From Propionibacterium sp. (GTDB taxonomy: Bacteria > Actinomycetota > Actinomycetes > Propionibacteriales > Propionibacteriaceae), in assembly GCA_012719335.1 (NCBI GenBank), contig JAAYAO010000469.1, positions 1 through 8,906 of the forward strand: a DNA stretch of 8,906 nucleotides. Direction: 5' to 3'. The notes beneath the pieces are model-generated. The model was given only the letters and a program-made list of their open reading frames with translations. It did no database searches and was not told where the DNA came from. Positions within the stretch are counted from its first letter, which is position 1; each line of letters begins with the position of its first letter. This document shows positions 1 through 6,550 of this stretch, piece after piece. The position numbers and the translations under genes were made by a program.

Positions 1-25
1 CAACAGTGGGCGAACGTCACACCCC

Positions 26-31
26 TAGACT
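26..31 (+). promoter_or_regulatory. Candidate -10 element for leaderless glnE transcription
   Basis: TAGACT fits the actinobacterial TANNNT -10 consensus. It is followed by a 7-nt spacer and then the ATG at 39, which is the geometry expected when transcription begins at the start codon itself. No Shine-Dalgarno sequence precedes that ATG. No convincing -35 hexamer is visible in the few bases upstream. Confidence 0.45.
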
Positions 32-38
32 CTCGGGC

Positions 39-3014
39 ATGGCCAGATCCCAGAGCAGTGCAGGCAACTGGCTGCGGCGCGGGTTCGCGAACCCGGAAGC
101 CGCCCAACAGATCGTCGCCGACTGGTCACCCGGGCAGCTCGGATTGCTCGATCTGCTCGACCGGGCCGCCGACCCCGACCTCGCCCTGGTCGGTCTGCAA
201 CGCATCCACGAGACCCAACCCGGGGTGCTGGACGCGTTGGCGGCCGATCCGGCGTTCGCCCGTCGGGTGATCGCGGTGGCCGGGGGCAGTACCGCGCTGC
301 AACAGCATCTGGCCAGACGGCCCGAGGCGGTTGCCCAGTTGCGCACCCGCCCCTCCCGCACCCCGGCCGCCCGGTTGCGCGCCGACCTGTTGCGGGCGGT
401 GGGTGCCGACCCGCAGGCGCCCCGGCCGACCGCCACCGATCTGGTGGGCGACGAAATGCGTGACGCCTACCGCGACATGGTCGTGCGGGTCGCCGCCCGC
501 GACCTGATCAGCGACGATCCACTGCCGTTGGTGGAGGACGTCAGTGCCGAACTGTCCGACATCGCCGACGCGGTGCTGGAGGCGGCCCTGGCGATCGCCC
601 GCGCCGAGATCGGCGCGGAGGCCGAGCACTGCCGCTTGGCGGTGGTGGCCCTCGGTAAATGCGGGGCCCGGGAACTGAACTACATCTCCGATGTGGACGT
701 GTTGTTCGTCGCCGAACCGGCCACCGACGCAGCCGGCGAGCCACTGGTGTCGGTCGACGAGGCGATCTCGATCGGCACCCGACTGGCCGCCGGGCTGTCC
801 CGGATCTGTTCGGCGCACACCGCGGCCGGCACCATCTGGCCGGTGGACGCCGCGCTGCGTCCCGAGGGCAAGGCCGGCCCGCTGGTGCGCACCCTGGCCG
901 GCATGCAGACCTACTACACGAGCTGGGCCAAGGCCTGGGAGTTCCAGGCGATGCTCAAGGCCCGGCCGGCCGCCGGTGACCCGGCGCTGGCCGAGGAGTT
1001 CTGCGAGCTGGTGGCGCCGCAGGTGTGGCAGGTTGGCGATGAGGATCATTTCGTCTCCGATACCCGGGCGATGCGCAAACGGGTGGTGTCGCTGATCCCG
1101 GCCAAGGAGGCGGATCGGGAGATCAAGTTGGGCGAGGGGGGTCTGCGCGACGTCGAGTTCACCGTCCAGTTGCTGCAACTGGTGCACGGACGCACCGACG
1201 AACGCCTGCGACACCGCGGCACCTTCACCGCCCTGCAGGCCCTGATCGACCACGGCTATGTCGGCCGGGTGGACGGTGCGGAGTTCGCACAGGCCTACCG
1301 GATGGAACGGGCCCTGGAACACCGCGTGCAGTTGGCGAAGCTGCGACGCACCCACCTGATCCCCACCGCCGAGGCCGACCGGCGCCGGCTGGGCCGGGCG
1401 ATGGGCTGGCTGCGTGAACCGCTGCAGAACCTCGACAAGGCCTGGGCCGATGCCCGCCGACGTGTGCTGAGCCTGCACCGTCGGTTGTTCTACTCACCGC
1501 TGCTCGAAGCGGTCGCCGCGATCCCCACCGAGGGGCTGCGGTTGTCGCAGGAACCCGCCCACGACCGGCTCAAGGCCCTGGGTTACGGCGACCCGGTCGC
1601 CGCCCTGCGTCACATTCAGGCCCTCACCCAGGGGGTCAGCCGGCAGGCCGAGATCCAACGACAATTGCTGCCGGCGATGCTGGGCTGGTTCGCCGAGGGG
1701 GCCAACCCCGACGCCGGCCTGCTCGCCTTCCGGCAGGTCAGTGACGCGCTGGGCAGCACCTCGTGGTACCTGCGGGCCCTGCGCGACGAGGGCACGATGG
1801 CCTACCGGCTGGCCCGGGTACTCACCCAGAGCCGGTACGTGGTCGAACTGTTGCTGAGGTCACCCCAGGCGGTGCAATTGCTCGCCGACGAGGCCGACCT
1901 GCTGCCGCGCAGCACCGAACAGTTGATCGAGGCGATGACCCGGGCGGCCGCCCGGCAGGATTCGGCCGAGGCCAAGATGGATTCGGTGCGCGGGCTGCGT
2001 CGCCGCGAACTGTTCCGGGTCGCGGTCGGCGACATCCTCGACCTGCTGGACGTGGAACAGGTCGGTGCCGCCCTCAGCGACCTGGCCTCGGCCACCCTGC
2101 ACGTCGGCATGGGCATCGTCGCCGACGAGCAGCGCGCCCAATTCGACGACCCCGACCAGGTGCCCGCCGGGGCGTTCATCGCGATGGGCCGGTGGGGTGG
2201 TCGGGAAATGTCCTACGCCTCCGATGCCGACGTGATGTTCGTGATGGCCGACGGCACCGGGGAGGCCGGGGCGAACGCCGCCCGCAAGGCGGTCACCCGG
2301 CTGCAGGGGTTGTTGAGCCGACCCGGCCCCGACCCCGCCCTGGAACTGGACGCCTCACTGCGGCCCGAGGGCAAGGGCGGCCAGTTGGTGCGGTCCGAGG
2401 CCGCCTACTTGGCCTACTACTCGCGCTGGTCGTCCACCTGGGAATCCCAGGCGCTGATTCGGGCGGCGCACGGCGCCGGGGAACGCGCGATCAGCGAACG
2501 ACTGTTGACGGCGATCGACCGGCTCCGCTGGCCCGAGGGTGGGTTGAGCACCGAACAACTGGTCGAGATCCGCAAACTCAAGGCCCGGATGGAGGGCGAG
2601 CGGCTGCCCCGGGGCGTCGACCCGAAGCGCCACACCAAGCTGGGCCCCGGCGGTCTCAGCGATGTGGAGTGGACCGTCCAACTGCTGCAACTGCAACACG
2701 CCCACGAGGTACCCGAGCTGCGCACCACGATGACCCTGCCCGCGCTGCGGGCCGCCCTGGCCGCCGACCTGATCGGGGCCGAGGACGCCGCCGCCCTGGA
2801 ACGGGCCTGGGTGTACGCCTCCCGGGTGCGCAACCAGATCATGCTGGTGCGCGGCCGGGCCAGCGACGTCTTCCCGCACGACATGCGCGAGCTCGCGGCG
2901 GTCGCCGAACTGATGTGGCACGGATCGCACGGCGCCTCCCACCTGCTCGACGAATACCGACGGATCACCCGGCAGGCCCGCGGCGTGGTCGATCGGCTGT
3001 TCTGGGGCGAGTGA
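39..3014 (+). CDS. glnE: Bifunctional glutamine synthetase adenylyltransferase / adenylyl-removing enzyme GlnE
   Basis: This cytosolic enzyme attaches AMP to, and removes it from, a conserved tyrosine of glutamine synthetase, switching it off or on with nitrogen status. The 991-residue product matches the usual length of about 950-1000. It shows the family's internal duplication. The N-terminal nucleotidyltransferase half has GKCG at 206-209 and the metal-binding SDVD at 217-220, followed by LRPEGKAG and LGEGGLRDVEF. The C-terminal half has GRWGGRE at 717-723 and SDAD at 728-731, followed by LRPEGKGG and LGPGGLSDVEW. By family knowledge the first half removes AMP and the second adds it. Both metal-binding aspartate pairs are intact. 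I chose ATG 39 because a TAGACT -10 box lies 7 nt upstream (leaderless start). An in-frame GTG at 6 would add 11 residues with no visible support. The target gene, glnA, lies at the other end of the window on the opposite strand. Confidence 0.95.
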   Translation: MARSQSSAGNWLRRGFANPEAAQQIVADWSPGQLGLLDLLDRAADPDLALVGLQRIHETQPGVLDALAADPAFARRVIAVAGGSTALQQHLARRPEAVAQLRTRPSRTPAARLRADLLRAVGADPQAPRPTATDLVGDEMRDAYRDMVVRVAARDLISDDPLPLVEDVSAELSDIADAVLEAALAIARAEIGAEAEHCRLAVVALGKCGARELNYISDVDVLFVAEPATDAAGEPLVSVDEAISIGTRLAAGLSRICSAHTAAGTIWPVDAALRPEGKAGPLVRTLAGMQTYYTSWAKAWEFQAMLKARPAAGDPALAEEFCELVAPQVWQVGDEDHFVSDTRAMRKRVVSLIPAKEADREIKLGEGGLRDVEFTVQLLQLVHGRTDERLRHRGTFTALQALIDHGYVGRVDGAEFAQAYRMERALEHRVQLAKLRRTHLIPTAEADRRRLGRAMGWLREPLQNLDKAWADARRRVLSLHRRLFYSPLLEAVAAIPTEGLRLSQEPAHDRLKALGYGDPVAALRHIQALTQGVSRQAEIQRQLLPAMLGWFAEGANPDAGLLAFRQVSDALGSTSWYLRALRDEGTMAYRLARVLTQSRYVVELLLRSPQAVQLLADEADLLPRSTEQLIEAMTRAAARQDSAEAKMDSVRGLRRRELFRVAVGDILDLLDVEQVGAALSDLASATLHVGMGIVADEQRAQFDDPDQVPAGAFIAMGRWGGREMSYASDADVMFVMADGTGEAGANAARKAVTRLQGLLSRPGPDPALELDASLRPEGKGGQLVRSEAAYLAYYSRWSSTWESQALIRAAHGAGERAISERLLTAIDRLRWPEGGLSTEQLVEIRKLKARMEGERLPRGVDPKRHTKLGPGGLSDVEWTVQLLQLQHAHEVPELRTTMTLPALRAALAADLIGAEDAAALERAWVYASRVRNQIMLVRGRASDVFPHDMRELAAVAELMWHGSHGASHLLDEYRRITRQARGVVDRLFWGE

Positions 3015-3102
3015 GTGCCGGGCCGGCGGTGCCGTGCAGGTGACTCCGACGGCGGATAGGGTCCGACGAAGCTCGACAGGCGCCGGCGTCCACCTGCTGA
3101 CG

Positions 3103-3108
3103 TACGCT
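3103..3108 (+). promoter_or_regulatory. Possible -10 box upstream of the DUF2510 gene
   Basis: TACGCT fits TANNNT and would give a leader of roughly 40 nt containing the ribosome binding site at 3142-3148. No good -35 lies at 16-18 nt spacing. A second TANNNT (TAGGGT, 3057-3062) is an equal alternative. The whole 3015-3158 gap shows no gene and no convincing terminator for glnE. Confidence 0.25.
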
Positions 3109-3141
3109 GTGCTCGGCCTGAACCGAAGGCCCGACCCGAAC

Positions 3142-3148
3142 GGAAGGA
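3142..3148 (+). promoter_or_regulatory. Ribosome binding site of the DUF2510 gene
   Basis: GGAAGGA is purine-rich and close to the Shine-Dalgarno consensus. It ends 10 nt before the ATG at 3159 and fixes that start. Confidence 0.6.
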
Positions 3149-3158
3149 CTGCACACCG

Positions 3159-4028
3159 ATGAGCGTGCCTGGCTGGTATCCCGACCCGTCCGGAGCCCCG
3201 GGCCGATTCCGGCACTGGGACGGCGCCACCTGGTCGGCCCAGACCACCGACGACCCGAACATTGCGCCGCCGCTCGGGTCGGGCGCGGGCGGGCCGGTGT
3301 CGGTGCCGCCGCAGCCGAAGCGTCCGGTCTGGCCGTGGATCATCGGGGCGGCACTCGCGGTACTGGTGTTGGGTGGGGCGATGGTCGGCATCTGGCGGCT
3401 CACCGCCGGGGACACCCCGGTGGAGACCCCCAGCGACCCGCCGGTGACCACCCCGGCCGAGGAGCCGACCCCGCAGGATCCCGGATCCAGCCCGTCGGCG
3501 GCGGCGCTGTCGTGCGCCAACTCCTACGGGGCGGTCGGTGACCAGGCCGACGAGTACACCAGCGGGGGACTGTCCTACACCGCGGTGGACGGGTGGGGTT
3601 TCCGCTTCGACCGCACCTCCTGGAGCTGGGTCGACGATGTGGCCGCCTGGGGCACCCTGGTCGGTGACGACTACGCCGCCGGCATCGTGCTGGGTGCGCT
3701 GCGCACCGAGAACGGCTTCCACGCCCCCGATCAGGCCGCCGAGGCCACGGTCGAATGCCTGTCCACCCACGGGGTGTTCAACGACCGCGACTACACCTGG
3801 GAGCTGGCGGAGGAGACCCTCACCGTCGACGGGATGGCCGCCCACCGGTTGACCGGGCCGGTCACCCCGGGCCCGACCGACGAGTACGACGGGTACCAGC
3901 TCGACATCGTGGTGGTCGACACCGGCAACCCGAACCAGTTGGGGGTGTGGATCTCCTTCCACCCGATCGGGGACTCCGAATCCGAGCAACTCATCGCCGA
4001 GGCCTTCGAGACCTTGCACCGGGGCTGA
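3159..4028 (+). CDS. DUF2510 single-pass membrane protein with extracellular domain
   Basis: The 289-residue product has an N-terminal DUF2510 motif at about 4-30. This is a short Trp-rich module (PGWYPDPSG, RFRHWDGATW) common on actinobacterial membrane proteins. A Pro-rich linker follows, then one transmembrane helix at about 57-79 preceded by KRPVWPW. A Thr/Pro/Glu-rich stalk spans about 85-115, and a domain I do not recognise spans about 116-289. By the positive-inside rule, DUF2510 is cytoplasmic and the C-terminal domain extracytoplasmic. Cys119 and Cys200 are the only cysteines, so a disulfide is possible. There is no cleavable signal peptide or lipobox. The kinase-like gene starts 54 nt downstream on the same strand, so co-transcription is possible. 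A role in stimulus sensing or surface attachment is inference from layout; no enzyme motif is visible. Confidence 0.85.
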   Translation: MSVPGWYPDPSGAPGRFRHWDGATWSAQTTDDPNIAPPLGSGAGGPVSVPPQPKRPVWPWIIGAALAVLVLGGAMVGIWRLTAGDTPVETPSDPPVTTPAEEPTPQDPGSSPSAAALSCANSYGAVGDQADEYTSGGLSYTAVDGWGFRFDRTSWSWVDDVAAWGTLVGDDYAAGIVLGALRTENGFHAPDQAAEATVECLSTHGVFNDRDYTWELAEETLTVDGMAAHRLTGPVTPGPTDEYDGYQLDIVVVDTGNPNQLGVWISFHPIGDSESEQLIAEAFETLHRG

Positions 4029-4042
4029 TTGTTTCCGGTCGC

Positions 4043-4048
4043 TACCGT
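4043..4048 (+). promoter_or_regulatory. Possible -10 box for the kinase-GTPase unit
   Basis: TACCGT fits TANNNT and lies in the 54-nt gap after the DUF2510 stop. Transcription from it would start near 4055 and leave a short leader carrying the strong ribosome binding site. No -35 lies at normal spacing (TTGCAC at 4014-4019 is 23 nt away). It is weak evidence that the four-gene unit can be expressed independently of the DUF2510 gene. Confidence 0.25.
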
Positions 4049-4066
4049 TGGGGTGGTGGTTGTGCA

Positions 4067-4075
4067 GGGGAGGGA
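4067..4075 (+). promoter_or_regulatory. Ribosome binding site selecting the ATG at 4083
   Basis: GGGGAGGGA lies 7 nt before ATG 4083. It decides the kinase-like gene's start against an in-frame TTG at 4029, which directly abuts the preceding stop and would place this site inside the coding region. Confidence 0.65.
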
Positions 4076-4082
4076 GTCGCCG

Positions 4083-5264
4083 ATGATCGACGCGACCGTG
4101 GCCGGACGGAGCGAGTCCGCGGCCGACAGCACCCGCGCCCTGACCGGCACCGTGGTGCAGGACGTGTGGGATCTGCTCGACGACGACCCGCGTGGGCTGG
4201 GTGATGTGCGCCTGGTGAAACGGCTCAAGGCCGACCGCCGCCCGATCCACGACCGCAAGATGACCCCCTTCCTCGGGGAACGCGCCGGCACCTGGCTGGT
4301 GGTCAAAGCGGTGCGGCAGGGGGCCCTGGCCGCCCAACTCGCCGCCGAGGTCGACGCCGCCGCCCGCTGGGGGCTGGCCGTGGACGACCCGCTCGGCAGC
4401 GACGGACGCCACGCCTGGGTGGTGCGCCGGTTCGTCGACGGCCGCACCCTGTCGGGGCTGCGGGCCCGTCCGGACTTCGCCGAGAACCGCGCAACCCTGG
4501 CCCGGATGCTGCTGGAACGGATCGCCGACGTGCACGCCGCCGGTGGCCACCACGGCGACATCAAACCGTCCAATGTGCTGGTCACCCCCGACCTGACGGT
4601 GCAGTTGATCGACTTCGAATCGGCCAACACCGGCCAGGCCCAGGCCGACATTCGCCACCTCACCCCCGAGTTCGCCGCCCCCGAGCACTTCGACCTCGAC
4701 CTGACCGTGGGGCAACCGGCCGACATCTTCTCCTGGGGCCTGACCGTGGCCGACATGTACGCCCCCGGTCACCACCCCTTCCTGCCCGGCAGTTTCAGCA
4801 CCGAACGACTCACCCGGGCCCTCACCACGGGCGGTCGCACCCCCGACCTGTCGGCGATCGACGACCACACCCTGCGCACCGCGGTGGCAGCCGCGCTCCG
4901 GTTGACCCCGGCCGCCCGGCCGAGCGCCGCGGCCCTGGTGCGCACCATGGACCGGCACCGGCCGACCCCGAACCCACCCACCCTGACCATGCAACCCGGG
5001 CTGGGCACCGCCACCACGGTGGTGGCCGCACCGGTCGGGGCGACCCGGTTCGACAGCACCCCGGCGCCGGCTCCGGTGACCGAAGCGGGCCTGCCGCGGT
5101 CGTTCTTCACCCTGGCCTTCGGTGCGGCCGGGTACCCCGGACGCCGGCGGCTGACCTGGCAGTTGGTCGCCGCCTACGGGCTGCTCGGGGTCGTGGCAGG
5201 GTTCCTGACCGCCCTGGTGGTGTTCGTGTTGGCCTCGGCGGTGGGGGTGTGGTTGCAACCATGA
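4083..5264 (+). CDS. Membrane-anchored, divergent protein-kinase-like protein
   Basis: The 393-residue product has a kinase fold at about 35-292. The ATP-binding lysine is probably K75 (LVVKAV) and the helix-C glutamate probably E89. The catalytic loop is HGDIKPSN (157-164, D159, N164). The metal-binding aspartate D177 sits in DFE, where DFG is usual. AAPE is at 198-201 and DIFSWG at 214-219. There is no GxGxxG glycine-rich loop, and HRD is replaced by HGD. The catalytic residues are nonetheless present, so activity is possible but not assured. A Pro/Thr-rich linker (about 293-340) contains TRFD, a T-x-x-D pattern of the kind FHA domains bind when phosphorylated. One hydrophobic helix follows at about 361-388 and only a few residues after it, so there is no extracellular sensor. 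The stop overlaps the next start (ATGA). By context it belongs to the GTPase/GAP1 unit as a phosphorylating or scaffolding partner; its substrate is unknown. Confidence 0.85.
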   Translation: MIDATVAGRSESAADSTRALTGTVVQDVWDLLDDDPRGLGDVRLVKRLKADRRPIHDRKMTPFLGERAGTWLVVKAVRQGALAAQLAAEVDAAARWGLAVDDPLGSDGRHAWVVRRFVDGRTLSGLRARPDFAENRATLARMLLERIADVHAAGGHHGDIKPSNVLVTPDLTVQLIDFESANTGQAQADIRHLTPEFAAPEHFDLDLTVGQPADIFSWGLTVADMYAPGHHPFLPGSFSTERLTRALTTGGRTPDLSAIDDHTLRTAVAAALRLTPAARPSAAALVRTMDRHRPTPNPPTLTMQPGLGTATTVVAAPVGATRFDSTPAPAPVTEAGLPRSFFTLAFGAAGYPGRRRLTWQLVAAYGLLGVVAGFLTALVVFVLASAVGVWLQP

Positions 5265-5413
5265 GCAGGTATTGGGGCCAACTGGCCAAGGGGCGCGACG
5301 AAGCCGAGGCCCGGGCACAACGCAGCCGGGCCGCCGACCGGCGGCGTACCTGGTTGATCTGGTACACGGCTTGGACGATCGTGTTCCTGCTGATGTTCAT
5401 CGCGATCGGCTGA
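5261..5413 (+). CDS. 50-residue single-pass membrane protein
   Basis: This short gene has its ATG overlapping the kinase-like stop (ATGA at 5261-5264). It ends 3 nt before the GTPase start, so it fills the operon exactly and is very likely real. The N-terminal half (about 1-30) is hydrophilic and rich in Arg, Ala and Glu, ending in DRRRT, and could form a charged amphipathic helix. Residues 31-49 form one hydrophobic helix (WLIWYTAWTIVFLLMFIAI), and the chain ends one residue later. The basic flank predicts the N-terminus inside, giving a tail-anchored topology. There is no separate Shine-Dalgarno sequence, so translation is probably coupled to the kinase-like gene. I do not recognise a family. 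Given the soluble GTPase and GAP1-like protein next to it, recruiting one of them to the membrane is a reasonable inference. A small membrane effector is an alternative. Confidence 0.75.
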   Translation: MSRYWGQLAKGRDEAEARAQRSRAADRRRTWLIWYTAWTIVFLLMFIAIG

Positions 5414-5416
5414 CCC

Positions 5417-6550
5417 ATGGCACCACGCATCACACGGGGCCGGGTGCTGTGCCCGCAATGCGCCACCCACTACCGGCGCAGCCAGATCATCGACACCGAC
5501 GAACACGGCCGCCGCTGGCGGCCACCACCGGCCGGGGTCGCCGGCACCCTGCGCGAGATCCTCGCCGCGGTGACCCGCGACCGGCAGTGGTTCGCCGACC
5601 GGGACCGTCGCGACGGCCTGGCCCGGGACCGGGCCGGGGTGATCGCCCGGTGTCCGCGGGGGCACCCCCTGCCGGCCGGGTTCGTCGACCGTCCGACCGT
5701 GGTGATCGGTCTGATCGGGCCCACCGCGGTGTCCAAGAGCACCTACCTGGGGGTGCTGGTGCACCGGCTGGTCAACCATGCCGACCTGCGGGGGCTCGAC
5801 CTGGCCTTCTCCCTGGACGACCTGCGCTCCCGCGACATGTTCACCTGGCTCTACAACGTCCCCCTGGAACAGAGCCGCCCACCCGAACCGACCCCCGCCC
5901 ACGAACCGCGCGACCCCCTGGTGGTGCGGATGCAGGGTCGGGGGCGGGACGTGAACCTGTTCTTCTTCGACGCCGCCGGCGAATCCCAGGCCCGGCACCG
6001 CGACAACGCCCACCTGAACACCTTCCTCACCGTGATGGACGCGGCCCTGGTGTTCTGGACCCCGGCCGCCCTCGACCTGCCGCCGGCCCTGCAACTACCG
6101 CCGGGCACCGAACCGGGAGTGGCCCCCGGCCCGCACCGGGTGATCCAGGTGATCACCACCGTCACGGCGAACCGGGCCGTCGACCGGGGCCGCCGCGACA
6201 TCCCGGTGGCCGGGGTGCTGGCCAAATGCGACGAGATCACCGGCCTGCTCACCGACACCGACGGCAACCCGCTGGGCGAACTCGACCTGGACGAACGGTT
6301 CGCCGCCGACCCCCGAGCCGCCCTCGATGCCCAGGGGGAGGTGCCGTACCGGATCACCGACACCTTCGCCCCCGGCATCATCCAGGCGGTGGAATCCTTC
6401 AGCGGCCGACGCAGCTTCCACGCCGTGTCGGCCACCGGGCACCAACCCAACCCCGATCAGCGCTTCCCCCGCATCCGCCCGGTGCGGGTGCACGAACCGC
6501 TGCTCGCGGTGCTGGACGGCCTGGGCCTGCTGGAACAGGACTCGCGATGA
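5417..6550 (+). CDS. Zinc-motif P-loop GTPase, DO-GTPase2-like (GAP1-associated)
   Basis: The 377-residue product combines a probable zinc-binding N-terminus with a TRAFAC-type GTPase domain. CPQC (C12, C15) and CPRGH (C79, H83) supply four metal ligands, separated by a charged insert at 16-78. The P-loop is GPTAVSKS at 101-108. The usual glycine before the lysine is Ser106, while K107 and S108 are kept. Switch II/G3 is DAAGE at 185-189, after the beta-strand NLFFF. The base-recognition G4 motif is AKCD at 269-272 (family N/TKxD), and SATG at 338-341 fits G5. No transmembrane helix is present, so it is cytosolic. It matches, from memory, the layout of the family named double-GTPase 2, whose genes adjoin GAP1 genes. 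Here too the stop overlaps the start of the GAP1-like gene (ATGA at 6547-6550). It is probably the nucleotide-dependent switch of the system. The target and biological output are not known. Confidence 0.82.
   Translation: MAPRITRGRVLCPQCATHYRRSQIIDTDEHGRRWRPPPAGVAGTLREILAAVTRDRQWFADRDRRDGLARDRAGVIARCPRGHPLPAGFVDRPTVVIGLIGPTAVSKSTYLGVLVHRLVNHADLRGLDLAFSLDDLRSRDMFTWLYNVPLEQSRPPEPTPAHEPRDPLVVRMQGRGRDVNLFFFDAAGESQARHRDNAHLNTFLTVMDAALVFWTPAALDLPPALQLPPGTEPGVAPGPHRVIQVITTVTANRAVDRGRRDIPVAGVLAKCDEITGLLTDTDGNPLGELDLDERFAADPRAALDAQGEVPYRITDTFAPGIIQAVESFSGRRSFHAVSATGHQPNPDQRFPRIRPVRVHEPLLAVLDGLGLLEQDSR

Noticed and set aside
126..1478. A 450-codon minus-strand open frame opposite glnE
   Set aside because: Gly/His/Gln-rich shadow of a well-supported gene. 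Its composition comes from reading GC-rich codons in reverse.
1763..3043. A 426-codon plus-strand frame overlapping the 3' half of glnE
   Set aside because: Arg/Gly/Pro-rich out-of-frame reading of glnE with no start signal or recognisable domain.
3015..3158. A possible terminator or structured RNA after glnE (GGC/GCC-rich stretch)
   Set aside because: The only complementary arms are short and interrupted (e.g. GACGGCG with CGCCGGCGTC), with no T-tract. This is ordinary for GC-rich DNA.
4029..4082. TTG start at 4029 for the kinase-like protein
   Set aside because: It directly abuts the previous stop and has no usable upstream ribosome binding site. GGGGAGGGA at 4067-4075 clearly serves ATG 4083.
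2355..5318. A 987-codon open frame on the minus strand
   Set aside because: It runs antisense across glnE, the DUF2510 gene and the kinase-like gene, all with clear family motifs. Its product is low-complexity Gly/Arg/His/Pro/Gln typical of shadow frames in high-GC DNA.
5272..6546. In-frame N-terminal extension of the GAP1-like protein (425 more codons)
   Set aside because: The extension is an Arg/Pro-rich shadow of the GTPase gene. The true start is the ATGA overlap at 6547, where GAP1-like sequence begins.
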